Part shown: positions 36,946 through 44,534 of the stretch, piece by piece
Layout: every line of letters begins with the position of its first letter
Numbering within the stretch: the first letter of the stretch is position 1
Assembly: GCA_023823795.1 (NCBI GenBank)
Contig: CP085710.1
Coordinates: 4,924,001 to 4,988,000 of the forward strand
Length of the DNA: 64,000 bases
Reading direction: 5' to 3'
DNA from: Bacillus sp. F19
GTDB lineage: Bacteria; Bacillota; Bacilli; Bacillales; Bacillaceae
Position numbers and translations under genes: made by a program
Notes under the pieces: model-generated
What the model saw: the letters and a program-made list of their open reading frames with translations, nothing else
Told to the model about the DNA's origin: nothing
Database searches by the model: none

Positions 36946-37745
36946 CAGATTAATCTCGATATCATTGGCTTCCCGTCCCAGACAAGCAGGCTTAGCGCCT
37001 CTCTTGCCTTTAACTCGGGTTCTTCTAATAAAACAAAGAAGTTTTTTTGAGGAAGCTCTCCCAATTGATGCTTTTCACTGAGCTTTTCAAGGTAAGATTG
37101 TCTTCTTTCATTAAGAGCTGCAGATTGATGATTGCCTGTATCAGAAAAAGCATAAATAACGCTTGCTACCGGTACCCGCTTCACTTGAAATTTTCCTGAA
37201 ACTCTTAAAAAGAAGTCCCAGTCCCAATAATTGTGAACCTCTGGATCAAAATATCCGATCGACTGATGGACATTTTTTAAATATAAGCTTCCTGATGGCA
37301 CAAACGTTGAGAAGCGCCTCATTTCTTTAGCATCATATGTATAGGCAAATAATCTGCGGCTGATTGGCACGCGTACTTTGTTTTGGTCCTCAAACCCGAC
37401 AATCTCAACATCTGAATAGACAAGATGCGCATCTGTCAGTTCATGAACCATTCTTTCAATATGCCCAGGGGTGAAATAGTCATCATCATCACTCAGCATA
37501 ATAGCATCGCCTTCTGCCTGTAAAGCTCCGGCGTTGCGGGCATGAACATGTCCTGCATTTTCTTCTAGATCAATGATGCGTATTGGAAGATCATGATAGG
37601 CATCCTTTAAAGAGTCTACCGGTTCCCCCCCATCATTCACAACAATAATTTCATATGGGCGGTATGTTTGACGGGCAATAGATTCTAATAGCTCGGCAAG
37701 AGTGTAAAGACGGTTATACGTCACAATAATAACTGAAACACGCAA
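36945..37745 (-). CDS. ywdF: Family 2 glycosyltransferase YwdF
   Basis: This 266-residue GT-A fold protein starts MRVSVIIVTYNRLYTLAELLESIARQTYRPYEIIVVNDGG. It has the metal-binding DDD motif AIMLSDDDDYFTPGHIERMV near residue 85 and NYWDWDFFLRVSG near residue 165. The acceptor is unknown; in B. subtilis ywdF lies beside ung as here. There are no membrane segments. GAGGAG precedes the ATG. Confidence 0.9.
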   Translation of the reverse strand: MRVSVIIVTYNRLYTLAELLESIARQTYRPYEIIVVNDGGEPVDSLKDAYHDLPIRIIDLEENAGHVHARNAGALQAEGDAIMLSDDDDYFTPGHIERMVHELTDAHLVYSDVEIVGFEDQNKVRVPISRRLFAYTYDAKEMRRFSTFVPSGSLYLKNVHQSIGYFDPEVHNYWDWDFFLRVSGKFQVKRVPVASVIYAFSDTGNHQSAALNERRQSYLEKLSEKHQLGELPQKNFFVLLEEPELKAREALSLLVWDGKPMISRLI

Positions 37746-37846
37746 TCCGGATCTCCTCTTTTCCTATTTATTTCTACTGCTCATTAAATCATAAAAGGAA
37801 AAGATTGCTCAAGGCTGATACTTTAGACTCATTTATGAACCAGCTT

Positions 37847-37872
37847 GTTTTTAATACTTGTACATTGGGTAT
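37847..37872 (+). promoter_or_regulatory. Sigma-B promoter of the second YflT-type gene
   Basis: GTTTTT (37847-37852) and GGGTAT (37867-37872) are separated by 14 bp, matching the sigma-B consensus. The leader to the ATG is about 30 nt. Confidence 0.75.
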
Positions 37873-37908
37873 TTATTAACTATCAGCAGAAAAAGGAGAG
37901 AGATTAAA

Positions 37909-38226
37909 ATGAAAACATTTGTAGTTGAAAATGGTGTTCAAGCAACTGAAAAAATCAATCACCTTGAAGTTGAAGGGTTTGTGAGAGACGATATTTATCT
38001 TTTCGCACATGACCCGAACCGCTCAAAACATCTCACTTCCGGTACAGATACTGAAAGTGTCGGCGTTTCCGAGCAAGGCGTATTTTCATCAATGAAAAAT
38101 GTTTTCCGTTCACGTGGAGATGAGCTTCGCTCGAAAATGGCATCTCTGGGTTTAACAGAGAACGAAGCAGCTCATATGGAAGAAGAACTTGATAAAGGCA
38201 AGGTAGTAATTGTAGCACACCAATAA
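37909..38226 (+). CDS. YflT-type general stress protein (paralogue 2)
   Basis: This 105-residue protein starts MKTFVVENGVQATEKINHLEVEGFVRDDIYLFAHDPNRS, with AAAGGAG upstream. An open extension of 17 codons overlaps the sigma-B promoter and is rejected. It contains SRGDELRSKMASLGLTENEAAHMEEELDKGKVVIVAHQ. It is a paralogue of the protein at 34664, and the pair flanks ung-SDR-ywdF. The strong sigma-B promoter makes it a stress-induced gene. Confidence 0.87.
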   Translation: MKTFVVENGVQATEKINHLEVEGFVRDDIYLFAHDPNRSKHLTSGTDTESVGVSEQGVFSSMKNVFRSRGDELRSKMASLGLTENEAAHMEEELDKGKVVIVAHQ

Positions 38227-38267
38227 TTCATACAATCTATATTTCCCCCTACTAATATAGATGTATA

Positions 38268-38302
38268 GGCGGGTCTCATATCTCATGAGACCCGCCTTTT
38301 TT
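38268..38302 (+). terminator. Terminator of YflT paralogue 2
   Basis: GGCGGGTCTCAT and ATGAGACCCGCC form a perfect 12 bp stem followed by T6. Confidence 0.92.
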
Positions 38303-38480
38303 ATATTTTATAATTATTGATGGAACAATTTAACAAAAAACTCCGTCTTATGCTATGAATAGAGTAAAAAGAGAAATGCCTTTAATTATCAGCATTAGAC
38401 AAGAAGATTCTACATGTTCCTCATTCTTTGTCTGGTAATCTTTTCTTGTACTTTTTTAAATAAAAGGGGACTAGAGAGAA

Positions 38481-39209
38481 ATGAAAAAATGGTTTGTGCT
38501 GTTTGCCGCTCTTTTCTTATTTGCATCTTTTGCCGTGCCAGCTAAAGCAGACGCTGTGCCTCAGCTCATCATCATTAACAAGAGCACGAATAAACTTGCA
38601 TTTTTTGACAGCGGCCAGCTTGTTAAAGTATTTAATGTCGCAACAGGGAGAGATAATTCGTTTACCCCGGAAGGAACGTTTCCAATTGTAAACAAGATTA
38701 AAAATCGTCCTTATTACAAAGACAATATTCCAGGAGGCGACAGCCGAAATCCGCTCGGAGACAGATGGCTCGGTCTTCATGCTCTTGGCACCAATGGAAC
38801 GACTTATGCCATCCATGGCAATAACAATCCTAATTCCATCGGAACTTATGCCAGCGCAGGCTGTATTCGCATGCATAATGAAGAAATTCGCTATCTATTC
38901 GACCAGGTACACACAGGCACCTCTGTTATCATTCTTCACTCAAACCAATCCTTTGAAGCAATAGCTGCCGCAAACAACTATCCAAATACTGTACCCGCAG
39001 ATTCAGCACCTGTTCAGGAAGAAAAGAAACCGCAGTCTCCTGCTAAAGAAAAACCCGCTCCCGCACCTATAGAAGAGCCAAAACCTGAGGCACCAAAACC
39101 TGAAGAAGAAGATCCTTTATCGTGTATCAAAAGCAAAATTCAAGGCAAAATCTATTTTCCAGATATTCATGTAAAAATAGATGTTGCGTGTCCTGCAAAA
39201 ACCAGCTGA
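38481..39209 (+). CDS. Secreted L,D-transpeptidase (YkuD domain)
   Basis: This 242-residue protein has a signal peptide, MKKWFVLFAALFLFASFAVPAKADA, cleaved near residue 24. The YkuD domain (about residues 28-155) has the active site HGNNNPNSIGTYASAGCIRMHNEEI, with catalytic Cys near residue 128. A Pro/Glu/Lys-rich linker (residues 170-215) leads to a short C-terminal segment with two cysteines, LSCIKSKIQG and VACPAKTS. It makes 3-3 crosslinks or attaches proteins to peptidoglycan. No LysM domain was seen. AGAGAG precedes the ATG. Confidence 0.9.
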   Translation: MKKWFVLFAALFLFASFAVPAKADAVPQLIIINKSTNKLAFFDSGQLVKVFNVATGRDNSFTPEGTFPIVNKIKNRPYYKDNIPGGDSRNPLGDRWLGLHALGTNGTTYAIHGNNNPNSIGTYASAGCIRMHNEEIRYLFDQVHTGTSVIILHSNQSFEAIAAANNYPNTVPADSAPVQEEKKPQSPAKEKPAPAPIEEPKPEAPKPEEEDPLSCIKSKIQGKIYFPDIHVKIDVACPAKTS

Positions 39210-39228
39210 CCTTAATGGCTGGTTTTTT
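39197..39228 (+). terminator. Terminator of the L,D-transpeptidase gene
   Basis: AACCAGC and GCTGGTT pair around TGACCTTAATG, followed by T6. The stem overlaps the stop codon. Confidence 0.85.
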
Positions 39229-40147
39229 GCATGGAGGAAATGACTGCTCTTATGCCCAAGTCAATTGGAGTTCTAGGAAGCGGACCAATTTCTTTTTCAT
39301 ATTTGGATCCTGATAAAAGGACCGGTTTTTCAGTTAAATACATCATTTCAACCGTTTCCCTCATTATTTTGTCGAAAAGACCAATGAAGGAAATCATGCC
39401 CTTTTTAACAGTTATCACTTTTTTGCTGTAGCCAGTTGCATCACGAACCACTTTAACGAATTCTTTCCCAGTCAGTGTCCCCGCACCTGGAATATTCCAA
39501 TTCTGCTGATAGGCATGAGGAGTGAGGGCGAGCTCTACTGCAGCTTTCGCACCATCAGGAGTATAAATATACTCTCTTTCAAGATCCAATGAGCCTACAA
39601 ATTGGGAAGTGCGATTTTGCAGCATTTGATTGAGCGTAAAATGTATATAGGTGTTTTCAGCTTTTGGACCATAATAATCAGGAAAATGAATAATGAGATA
39701 AGGAATTTCTGCTGACTTCACCATCTGTTCAAGCTGAAGTCTGATTTTCCCCTTTTTCGTATGCGGTTTTTTTGAGGCTGCCTCTGTGACCGCCTCTGTT
39801 TGTCTTCCATAGGCGTATATATTGTCAGCGAGAATGAAGCTTGAGTTTTCCTGTTTAACAGCCTGCAGCAAGTTTTGCATAATATGCGGATGTCCATCCC
39901 CCCACTCAGGATAAGGAATATTAATACTGTGAAAGATAAGATCTTTCTTCCTGCAAGCCTCTGCTACTTCATCTTGATTCATTGCATCGCCTGGATGAAT
40001 ATTCACTTCTTTTAAATGACCAAAAAGATCTTTTAACTTTTGTTCATTTCTTGCAAAAGCTGTAACCTCAAATCCTCTGCTTTTAAGTTCCATGACAAGC
40101 GCATACCCCATTCCGCCGGATGCTCCAAAAACAATTGCATGCTTCAT
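39212..40147 (-). CDS. NAD-dependent epimerase/NmrA-like SDR
   Basis: This 311-residue protein starts MKHAIVFGASGGMGYALVMELKSRGFEVTAFARNEQKL, with GGGAGGAG upstream; an ATG two codons earlier is an alternative. The GxxGxxG motif marks an extended or atypical SDR. ADNIYAYGRQTEAVTEAASKKPHTKKGKIR is typical of epimerase-like members. The substrate is unknown. It lies directly downstream of a tetR gene, and both are preceded by nearly identical 15 bp sites, so it is very likely the regulator's target. Confidence 0.82.
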   Translation of the reverse strand: MKHAIVFGASGGMGYALVMELKSRGFEVTAFARNEQKLKDLFGHLKEVNIHPGDAMNQDEVAEACRKKDLIFHSINIPYPEWGDGHPHIMQNLLQAVKQENSSFILADNIYAYGRQTEAVTEAASKKPHTKKGKIRLQLEQMVKSAEIPYLIIHFPDYYGPKAENTYIHFTLNQMLQNRTSQFVGSLDLEREYIYTPDGAKAAVELALTPHAYQQNWNIPGAGTLTGKEFVKVVRDATGYSKKVITVKKGMISFIGLFDKIMRETVEMMYLTEKPVLLSGSKYEKEIGPLPRTPIDLGIRAVISSMQKTSH

Positions 40148-40167
40148 TTTCATTCTCCTCCCACTTA

Positions 40168-40182
40168 TTAACCAGTGTTCAA
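40168..40182. promoter_or_regulatory. TetR-type operator, site 1
   Basis: TTAACCAGTGTTCAA, 20 bp upstream of the SDR start, differs at one base from site 2 at 40790. It is an imperfect dyad with TTAACCA/TGTTCAA arms. Confidence 0.6.
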
Positions 40183-40197
40183 TTAAAGACAAAAAAA

Positions 40198-40770
40198 TTA
40201 AGTTAAACCTTTCATTAGAAAAAGAACATGTGACTTCATCAAAGGCTCCACCTCTTTAAATTTCATCCCTGTCTTGCAGTAATGCGTTACAAATCCATGA
40301 AGGGATAAAAAGACAGACCAAATAACAGTTGCTGAAACCTGTTGTTCTGATAACGCATAAATAGACTGAGCAAATTTTTCGTAGCTCACGTTAGGCTCAT
40401 GAATCAAATAGCTTACAACCTCTTCATCCTTTGTTAAAAACATGAGTTCATACTGACTTTGGTTTTTTAATCCGAATTCAATATATCCCTCCAGTATTTT
40501 TTTAATTTTCACTTCGTTATCTAGTCCTTCCTGGTCTAATACATCCTTCAGTTTTTCATCCAGGAGTTTGAAATCTGCTTTAACAAGCGCGTAAAAAAGC
40601 TCAGCTTTATTTTTAAAATGATAGTAGATGGCTCCGTGACTATAATTCAGTTCTTTTGCGATTTGCCTCATTGAAACGTTCTGATAGCCTTTTTCATGAA
40701 ATAATTGATGTGCAGCTTGCATGATGGATTCTCGCGTAAGCTCTTGATCGACTGCTCTTCTTGCTGCCAA
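40198..40770 (-). CDS. TetR/AcrR-family regulator
   Basis: This 190-residue protein is read from a TTG at 40768-40770 with GAGGTGG five bases upstream; a GTG three codons earlier overlaps that site. The HTH is QELTRESIMQAAHQLFHEKGYQNVSMRQIAKELNYSHGAIYYHFKNKAELFY. The ligand domain is unassigned. It is probably autoregulated through site 2 at 40790 and represses the SDR through site 1 at 40168. Confidence 0.88.
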   Translation of the reverse strand: MAARRAVDQELTRESIMQAAHQLFHEKGYQNVSMRQIAKELNYSHGAIYYHFKNKAELFYALVKADFKLLDEKLKDVLDQEGLDNEVKIKKILEGYIEFGLKNQSQYELMFLTKDEEVVSYLIHEPNVSYEKFAQSIYALSEQQVSATVIWSVFLSLHGFVTHYCKTGMKFKEVEPLMKSHVLFLMKGLT

Positions 40771-40789
40771 ATTGACCACCTCGCTTTAT

Positions 40790-40804
40790 TTAACCATTGT
40801 TCAA
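40790..40804. promoter_or_regulatory. TetR-type operator, site 2
   Basis: TTAACCATTGTTCAA lies 20 bp upstream of the tetR start, matching site 1 at 14 of 15 positions. Confidence 0.6.
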
Positions 40805-40930
40805 AAATATTATATGGGCATCTTATCCATTTTGCAACCTATTCCTCATCAATGGCTAACCTTTTTCGAAATTGATATAATAGCTTTGAAAGATTCGTTT
40901 TCAATCACCTGGATGGAGGTACACACACTT

Positions 40931-41746
40931 ATGACAATGAAAAAAGCCTTAACATTTGCGGGATCAGATAGCAGCGGCGGTGCTGGTATTCAGGCAGATT
41001 TAAAAACATTTCAAGAACGCGGAGTATATGGGATGACGGCTTTAACAGTCGTTGTAGCGATGGATCCGAATAATGAGTGGCATCATCAAGTATTTCCCGT
41101 GGAATTAGATACCATTAAAGCTCAGGCAGCAACCATCGTTGAAGGAATCGGTGTGGATGCAATGAAAACAGGCATGCTTCCAACTGTAGATATCATTAAA
41201 CTTGCTGCTGAAACAATAAAAAAGAATAATCTTGAAAATGTAGTAGTTGATCCTGTTATGGTGTGCAAAGGAGCGGACGAAGTTCTGTACCCTGACCTTG
41301 CGGATGCATTGCGAGAAATCCTTACACCGCTTGCAACAGTTGTTACTCCAAACTTATTTGAAGCTGGCCAGTTAAGCGGCATCGGGACAATTACAACGGT
41401 TGACCAAATGAAGGAAGCAGCAGTGAAAATCTTTGATTTGGGTGCTAAATACGTGCTTGTCAAAGGCGGCGGCAAGCTTCAGCATGAAAAAGCAGTGGAT
41501 GTTCTTTATGATGGAACTGAATTTCAGATTCTTGAAGGCGAGCGCATCGATACTTCTTATACACATGGTGCAGGCTGCACGTATTCAGCTGCCATCACGG
41601 CAGAGCTTGCAAAAGGCGCATCTGTTAAAGAAGCCATCTATACAGCTAAAGAATTTATTACAGCAGCCATCCGCCATTCCTTCCCTCTTAATGAGTACGT
41701 TGGACCGACGAACCATGCTGCATTGCGATTATACGAGAGTGAATAA
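40931..41746 (+). CDS. pdxK: Pyridoxine/HMP kinase PdxK (ThiD family)
   Basis: This 271-residue ribokinase-superfamily enzyme starts MTMKKALTFAGSDSSGGAGIQADLKTFQERGVYGMTALTVVVAMD. It has VVVDPVMVCKGADEVL near residue 108 and the anion-hole region YTHGAGCTYSAAITAELAKG near residue 212. It phosphorylates pyridoxine and related vitamers, and possibly hydroxymethylpyrimidine. The start at 40931 has GGAGG upstream; the frame is open far upstream but overlaps the tetR promoter. Length equals B. subtilis PdxK (YwdB). Confidence 0.93.
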   Translation: MTMKKALTFAGSDSSGGAGIQADLKTFQERGVYGMTALTVVVAMDPNNEWHHQVFPVELDTIKAQAATIVEGIGVDAMKTGMLPTVDIIKLAAETIKKNNLENVVVDPVMVCKGADEVLYPDLADALREILTPLATVVTPNLFEAGQLSGIGTITTVDQMKEAAVKIFDLGAKYVLVKGGGKLQHEKAVDVLYDGTEFQILEGERIDTSYTHGAGCTYSAAITAELAKGASVKEAIYTAKEFITAAIRHSFPLNEYVGPTNHAALRLYESE

Positions 41747-41750
41747 AAGG

Positions 41751-41773
41751 AACCGGCCTATGGCCGGTTTTTG
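41751..41773 (+). terminator. Terminator of pdxK
   Basis: AACCGGCC-TAT-GGCCGGTT is followed by TTT. Confidence 0.88.
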
Positions 41774-41894
41774 ATTTAGTTACGCCAGTTTAATATGATG
41801 TGACACCTGATTTTTATTGCCGAAAATAAAGACTGCTTATCCAAACGGCAGCCTTCCAGCGCATTATAAATCCCATTTCTTCTAATCAAATACT

Positions 41895-42845
41895 TTATGC
41901 ATTGTTTAGAATGTCATTTACCTCTTGAAGAGTCGGCAAAGCGGTCATTGCCCCTTTAACAGATGCAGCCAGTCCTCCTGATACACTTGCAAACCGGCCA
42001 ATGTCCTGTAACTCATTTTCCGAAAGCGAGCTTAGATTTCCATCATACTCATTTAATTTATATAAAATACCTGAAACAAACGCATCTCCTGCGCCTGTTG
42101 TGTCAACTGCATTTACTTTCATTGCATTAATTCTTGCATTCACGTTCTGTGTAAACGCATAGCTCCCTTCACTTCCGAGTGTTACAAGCAGCAAAGGAAT
42201 GTTATAGGCAGAAAGCTTCTCTACTCCTTTTTCAATCGTTGCTTCTCCCGTTAAAAATTCAAGTTCCTCTTCAGAAATCTTGATCAGATCGGCAGAATCA
42301 AACATAGAAAGGATCGTTTCACGTGCAGCATCCTCGTTTTCCCATAAGCTCAATCTTAAATTGGGATCGTATGAAACAATCATTCCGTTCTTTCTTGCAA
42401 GCTCAACTGCCCGGATCGTGGCGTTTCTAGAAGGCCCGCTGATCATGGAAATAGAATCATAATGAAGGATTTTACTGCATTCAAATAGCGATTCGTTCAA
42501 TTCTTCCCATTTTAAAAAACGGTCTGCACTTGGATCAATATAAAAATCAAAAGAACGCTCTCCATTTTCAGCCAATGTAATAAATACAGCCCCTGTTCTC
42601 GCTTCATCTGTCAGCAGCATATGATCTGTATGAACCCCAAAAGAGGCTAAAGTATCTTTTAAAAAAGTCCCGAGTACGTCATTTCCCACTTTTCCAAGAA
42701 AAGCAGACTCAGCTCCAAGTCTGGCTAACCCAACAGCAACGTTTGCAGGCGCACCACCTGGGCTCTTTTGATAGATCAAATTATCTGAATCAACTGGAAT
42801 GAAATCTATTAATGCCTCTCCTAAACTGATAATCCCTTTTTTCAT
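41895..42845 (-). CDS. PfkB-family fructokinase
   Basis: This 316-residue sugar kinase starts MKKGIISLGEALIDFIP, with the PfkB signature SPGGAPANVAVGLARLGAESAFLGKVGNDVLG near residue 28. The catalytic DTTGAGDAFVSGIL is near residue 248. It is most like fructokinases (ScrK/YdjE type); 2-keto-3-deoxygluconate or aminoimidazole riboside kinases are alternatives. AGGAG precedes the ATG. A terminator hairpin lies between its upstream region and its start. No sugar transporter is adjacent. Confidence 0.88.
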   Translation of the reverse strand: MKKGIISLGEALIDFIPVDSDNLIYQKSPGGAPANVAVGLARLGAESAFLGKVGNDVLGTFLKDTLASFGVHTDHMLLTDEARTGAVFITLAENGERSFDFYIDPSADRFLKWEELNESLFECSKILHYDSISMISGPSRNATIRAVELARKNGMIVSYDPNLRLSLWENEDAARETILSMFDSADLIKISEEELEFLTGEATIEKGVEKLSAYNIPLLLVTLGSEGSYAFTQNVNARINAMKVNAVDTTGAGDAFVSGILYKLNEYDGNLSSLSENELQDIGRFASVSGGLAASVKGAMTALPTLQEVNDILNNA

Positions 42846-42869
42846 GAATGCAGCTCTCCTCTCAAGTGA

Positions 42870-42903
42870 AAAAAATCAGGCACCAAATAGCCTGATTTTT
42901 AGT
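42870..42903 (-). terminator. Terminator-like hairpin in the fructokinase leader
   Basis: On the minus strand AAAAATCAGGC pairs with GCCTGATTTTT around TATTTGGT, then T. It sits 30 bp before the fructokinase start. It is either an attenuator or a boundary protecting the gene from read-through. Confidence 0.65.
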
Positions 42904-43047
42904 TATAGCTTACTCAATTCTTTTTTTAGATAACAAGTCCTACTTTGGTTTCTTCTTCTTTTCTTCCAACAATGCTGAAAAAGCACAAATACATGTGTTT
43001 TTTGTAAATTCGTGTAAACGTTTTTAAAGTTTTTGTTAAATTATTAG

Positions 43048-43215
43048 ATATTCACACCTTATTCCACAATTCGACAACGGTTATCCACAGAAGTTATCAA
43101 CATATCCACAAATTCTATCCACATTTTGTGTGGGTACAATTGTTCCCCACTATATATGCAGAGGAAATACATTTATTCACAGGTCTGTTGATAAGTCTAA
43201 AACTATTGTGGTTAA
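43048..43215. promoter_or_regulatory. DnaA-box cluster
   Basis: Two perfect boxes (TTATCCACA at 43081-43089 and TTATTCACA at 43173-43181) and six one-mismatch boxes lie within 168 bp. The latter are 43048-43056, 43094-43102, 43102-43110, 43115-43123 and, reversed, 43186-43194 and 43207-43215. There are no genes. Clusters of this kind in B. subtilis titrate DnaA near oriC. Confidence 0.8.
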
Positions 43216-43230
43216 CTCAAATTTAACACA

Positions 43231-43338
43231 AGAAAAGCGGAACCGCCGTTTAGCTCAGGCATGGCTGAAAAGTCCGGGTTTGACTTTTTGGCTGGATTTG
43301 TTCTGGCCGAGGAGCTGGGCGATGGAGCTAGACATCGA
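43231..43338 (+). repeat. Hairpin-forming intergenic repeat, copy 6
   Basis: It begins GAAAAGCGGAACCGCC and ends GATGGAGCTAGACATC. The central stem is AAAAGTC/GACTTTT, as in copy 1. It abuts the DnaA-box cluster. Confidence 0.72.
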
Positions 43339-43371
43339 ACTGCAAATTTTTTTTTGCTAACTATAAAAAAC

Positions 43372-43392
43372 CCTCTTCCATTTTTGGAGAGG
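43372..43392 (-). terminator. Terminator of the chromate transporter pair
   Basis: Minus-strand CCTCTCC and GGAAGAGG pair and are followed by GTTTTTT. Confidence 0.78.
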
Positions 43393-43413
43393 AACCAACA
43401 GAATGGAACCAGA

Positions 43414-43944
43414 CTATGAAAGAAAAACCCCTCCATAAAGCAGAGCTCCGGCTATGACATAGGCAGGATGAACTTTCATTTTTTCAAGCAGGACGAAACT
43501 AAGGATAAAGAGCAGCAGAGTATGCCAAATTCCAAAACCAAGAACTGCATTATCCAGGAATTGATAGGTCATGACTCCAAGCATAACCGCGATGACAGGC
43601 CTTACAACCGTGGAAAGCCTTTTTACCTGAGGCGATTCCTTATATTTCATTAAAACCTTTAAAAGAATCAGCATTAAGATCAATGAGGGAGCAATAGTGG
43701 CAAACAGCCCAACTGCTGCCCCAAGAAAGCCTCCCTGCTGATAGCCGATAAAGCCGGCCATTTTTGTTGCGATCGGGCCTGGGAGTGCGTTTCCAAGTGC
43801 CAGTGTCTCACTGAATTCACTGACGGTCTGCCATTCATAGCGGTCGACAACTTCTTTTTCAATAAGAGGAATGGAAGCTGGACCTCCGCCAAACCCGAAA
43901 ATGCCCGGAAGGAAGAAAGCCAAAAAAATGTGCCAGTAAATCAT
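43414..43944 (-). CDS. ywrB: Chromate transporter half, second subunit
   Basis: This 176-residue membrane protein of the short-chain CHR family starts MIYWHIFLAFFLPGIFGFGGGPASIPLIEKEVVDRYEW, with LALGNALPGPIATKMAGFIGY near residue 50. The two halves normally work as a heterodimer exporting chromate. It overlaps its partner by 4 bp. Together with the neighbouring gamma-glutamyltransferase and Lrp genes it reproduces the B. subtilis ywrABCD set. Confidence 0.88.
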   Translation of the reverse strand: MIYWHIFLAFFLPGIFGFGGGPASIPLIEKEVVDRYEWQTVSEFSETLALGNALPGPIATKMAGFIGYQQGGFLGAAVGLFATIAPSLILMLILLKVLMKYKESPQVKRLSTVVRPVIAVMLGVMTYQFLDNAVLGFGIWHTLLLFILSFVLLEKMKVHPAYVIAGALLYGGVFLS

Positions 43945-44507
43945 GAATGCATCCCCTTCTCGTTCTTTCCACCGCTTTTCTCTTTATAAAAAATAGCCCA
44001 CATCAGCAGAACGCCAATTAAAATACCCGGATGAATATGAAGAGCTTCCATTAAGACAAGGGATGCTCCCATAAGGATAACCGTTTTAACCAATCCAAAG
44101 GACTGCGATGATTTCTTCGCGAAATCCCATGTAAGAGTTAGCAGCATGACAGCAACGACCGGCAGAACGGCTTGAGACATTCCTTTGACCCACGCCTCAT
44201 CTTTATAAGCATTTAAGGCTGTCAGCAGTAAAATCATCAAGAATACGGTTGGAAGCGCTGTTGCAATTACAGCATTCAGCATGCCTGCATAGCCTCCGAT
44301 CCGATATCCGATGTAACCGGCCATTTTCGTTGCTATTGGACCCGGAAGTGTATTCCCGAGTGCCAATACATCTGAAAATTCATCATCATTCATCCATTTA
44401 AATCTTTCTACCACTTCTTTATGCACAAGCGGAATGGTCGAAGGACCACCCCCAAACCCAAGCATGCCTGACCTGAAAAATGCGATGAAAATATTCCACT
44501 GTTCCAC
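43941..44507 (-). CDS. ywrA: Chromate transporter half, first subunit
   Basis: This 188-residue short-chain CHR protein starts MEQWNIFIAFFRSGMLGFGGGPSTIPLVHKEVVERFKW, with LALGNTLPGPIATKMAGYIGYRIGG near residue 49. It is clearly homologous to the downstream half. The stop codon overlaps the next ATG by 4 bp. Five or six membrane helices are expected. Assignment to YwrA rather than YwrB is by order only. Confidence 0.87.
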   Translation of the reverse strand: MEQWNIFIAFFRSGMLGFGGGPSTIPLVHKEVVERFKWMNDDEFSDVLALGNTLPGPIATKMAGYIGYRIGGYAGMLNAVIATALPTVFLMILLLTALNAYKDEAWVKGMSQAVLPVVAVMLLTLTWDFAKKSSQSFGLVKTVILMGASLVLMEALHIHPGILIGVLLMWAIFYKEKSGGKNEKGMHS

Positions 44508-44534
44508 AAAAAGGTCACCTCATTCTCTCTTCAC

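Noticed and set aside
40772-40930. 53-codon N-terminal extension of PdxK
   Set aside because: It overlaps the tetR promoter and operator; the ATG at 40931 has a ribosome site and gives the family length.
43130-43360. 76-codon open frame
   Set aside because: It spans the DnaA-box cluster and a hairpin repeat.
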